DNA from: Actinorhabdospora filicis
GTDB taxonomy: Bacteria > Actinomycetota > Actinomycetes > Mycobacteriales > Micromonosporaceae
Length of the DNA: 64,000 bases
Direction of reading: 5' to 3'
Assembly (NCBI RefSeq): GCF_030269765.1
Contig: NZ_BSTX01000007.1
Span: 124,001 to 188,000 of the forward strand
The position numbers and the translations under genes are program-made. The notes under the pieces were generated by a model, which had not been told where the DNA came from, made no database searches, and saw only the letters and a program-made list of their open reading frames with translations. Below, one piece after another: positions 63,531 through 64,000 of the stretch. How positions within the stretch are numbered: position 1 is the first letter of the stretch; each line of letters begins with the position of its first letter.

Positions 63531-64000
63531 GCGACCCGAACTCGCCGTACCAGCAGCAACCGCCGCCGCAGGGATACCGTCCGCCGTACCCGCCCCAGCA
63601 GCCCGAGGCCGAGCAGCCGGAGGAGCCGCGCACCCAGTCGGGGCGCGCGAGCGTCCCCGGGCTCATCCAGCCGCCCGGGGCGGTCCCGCCGCCGAGCACC
63701 GGACGCGCCAGCGCGGCGGTGTACGGCTCGGCCCGTCCCCCGCAGCCGGACTCCCCGACGCAGCCGCCGACGCCCTATCCGCAGTCGCCGCGCACGAGCG
63801 CGACGGTGTACGGCTCGGCGCGCCCGGTGGCCCCGGACGCCCCCACGGGCGCCACGCCTCCTCCGGCCAACCCCAACCCGCCGACCTCGCCGGGCCGGGC
63901 GAGCGTCCCCGCGCTGCGCCCGGACCCGCTGCCGGGCACCCTGAGCGGCCGCATGGACGCCCTGACGCCCCAGGGGCACCCGCAGCCCCCGGCCTACCAG
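63527..64000 (+). CDS. Pro-rich protein, 5' part, coupled to eccE2
   Basis: At least 158 codons, running off the right edge. ATG at 63527 overlaps the eccE2 stop (ATGA), with GGAGGAGG before it. The visible part is disordered and Pro-rich (Q-Q-Q-P-P-P-Q-G-Y start), with recurring G-R-A-S-V-P-G-L, G-R-A-S-A-A-V-Y-G-S-A, R-T-S-A-T-V-Y-G-S-A and G-R-A-S-V-P-A-L units. Actinobacterial proteins with such a head often have a membrane helix and an outside domain later. Product unknown; T7SS link by coupling. Confidence 0.8.
   Translation, partial: MSDPNSPYQQQPPPQGYRPPYPPQQPEAEQPEEPRTQSGRASVPGLIQPPGAVPPPSTGRASAAVYGSARPPQPDSPTQPPTPYPQSPRTSATVYGSARPVAPDAPTGATPPPANPNPPTSPGRASVPALRPDPLPGTLSGRMDALTPQGHPQPPAYQ

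Overview
The window is a stretch of high-GC (roughly 70%) actinobacterial chromosome. Tryptophan and isoleucyl-tRNA genes with classic actinobacterial RNA control, YbaB-like proteins, and many type VII secretion (ESX/T7SS) genes all point to Actinomycetota. I cannot assign a family; the number of T7SS loci and the tagged substrates would suit a Glycomyces/Stackebrandtia- or Micromonospora-like organism, but that is a guess. No rRNA, tRNA, transposase, integrase or CRISPR array was seen.

Layout. (1) 1-9.4 kb: the 5' part of a small unknown gene (-); a fused TrpE-TrpG anthranilate synthase (-) behind a Trp-Trp leader peptide and attenuator; a four-gene peptide-type ABC transporter operon (+) with badly degenerate ATPases and no binding protein; and ileS (+) behind a translational T-box. 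(2) 9.5-24.8 kb, ESX locus 1: eccB1, eccE1, eccD1, eccC1, an Esx pair and mycP1, with two substrate pairs and three small membrane genes. (3) 24.9-29.8 kb: a minus-strand island with two YbaB-like genes, an unknown beta-rich protein and two more substrate pairs. (4) 30.5-44.1 kb, ESX locus 2: eccB2, mycP2, eccD2, eccC2, an Esx pair, an AAA ATPase, a lipoprotein and a substrate pair. (5) 44.5-64 kb, ESX locus 3: two tandem mycosins, eccB3, an Esx pair, eccD3, eccC3, a small tag-bearing protein, a WXG100-alpha/beta-hydrolase effector with a small partner, another substrate pair, a fifth mycosin, eccE2 and a truncated Pro-rich gene.

How it fits together. EccB/C/D(/E) build the membrane channel, EccC motors drive it, mycosins process or stabilise it, and Esx heterodimers are the core substrates. 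Around these cores sit six two-gene modules, each a small helical protein followed by a larger, usually Pro/Gly-rich protein. Four of the larger proteins carry the same ten-residue signature, T-W-L-[TQ]-E-D-x-x-x-W, close to the C-terminus. This repeated architecture and tag are the most likely under-described system here.

Regulation. Two shared promoter architectures appear. In locus 1 a GGGACAGCG element lies 21-22 nt (measured from GGGACA) upstream of a TAnnnT box, and it also precedes the orphan gene at the window start. In loci 2 and 3 and the island a [TG]TG element lies 7-8 nt upstream of the -10 box at eight genes.
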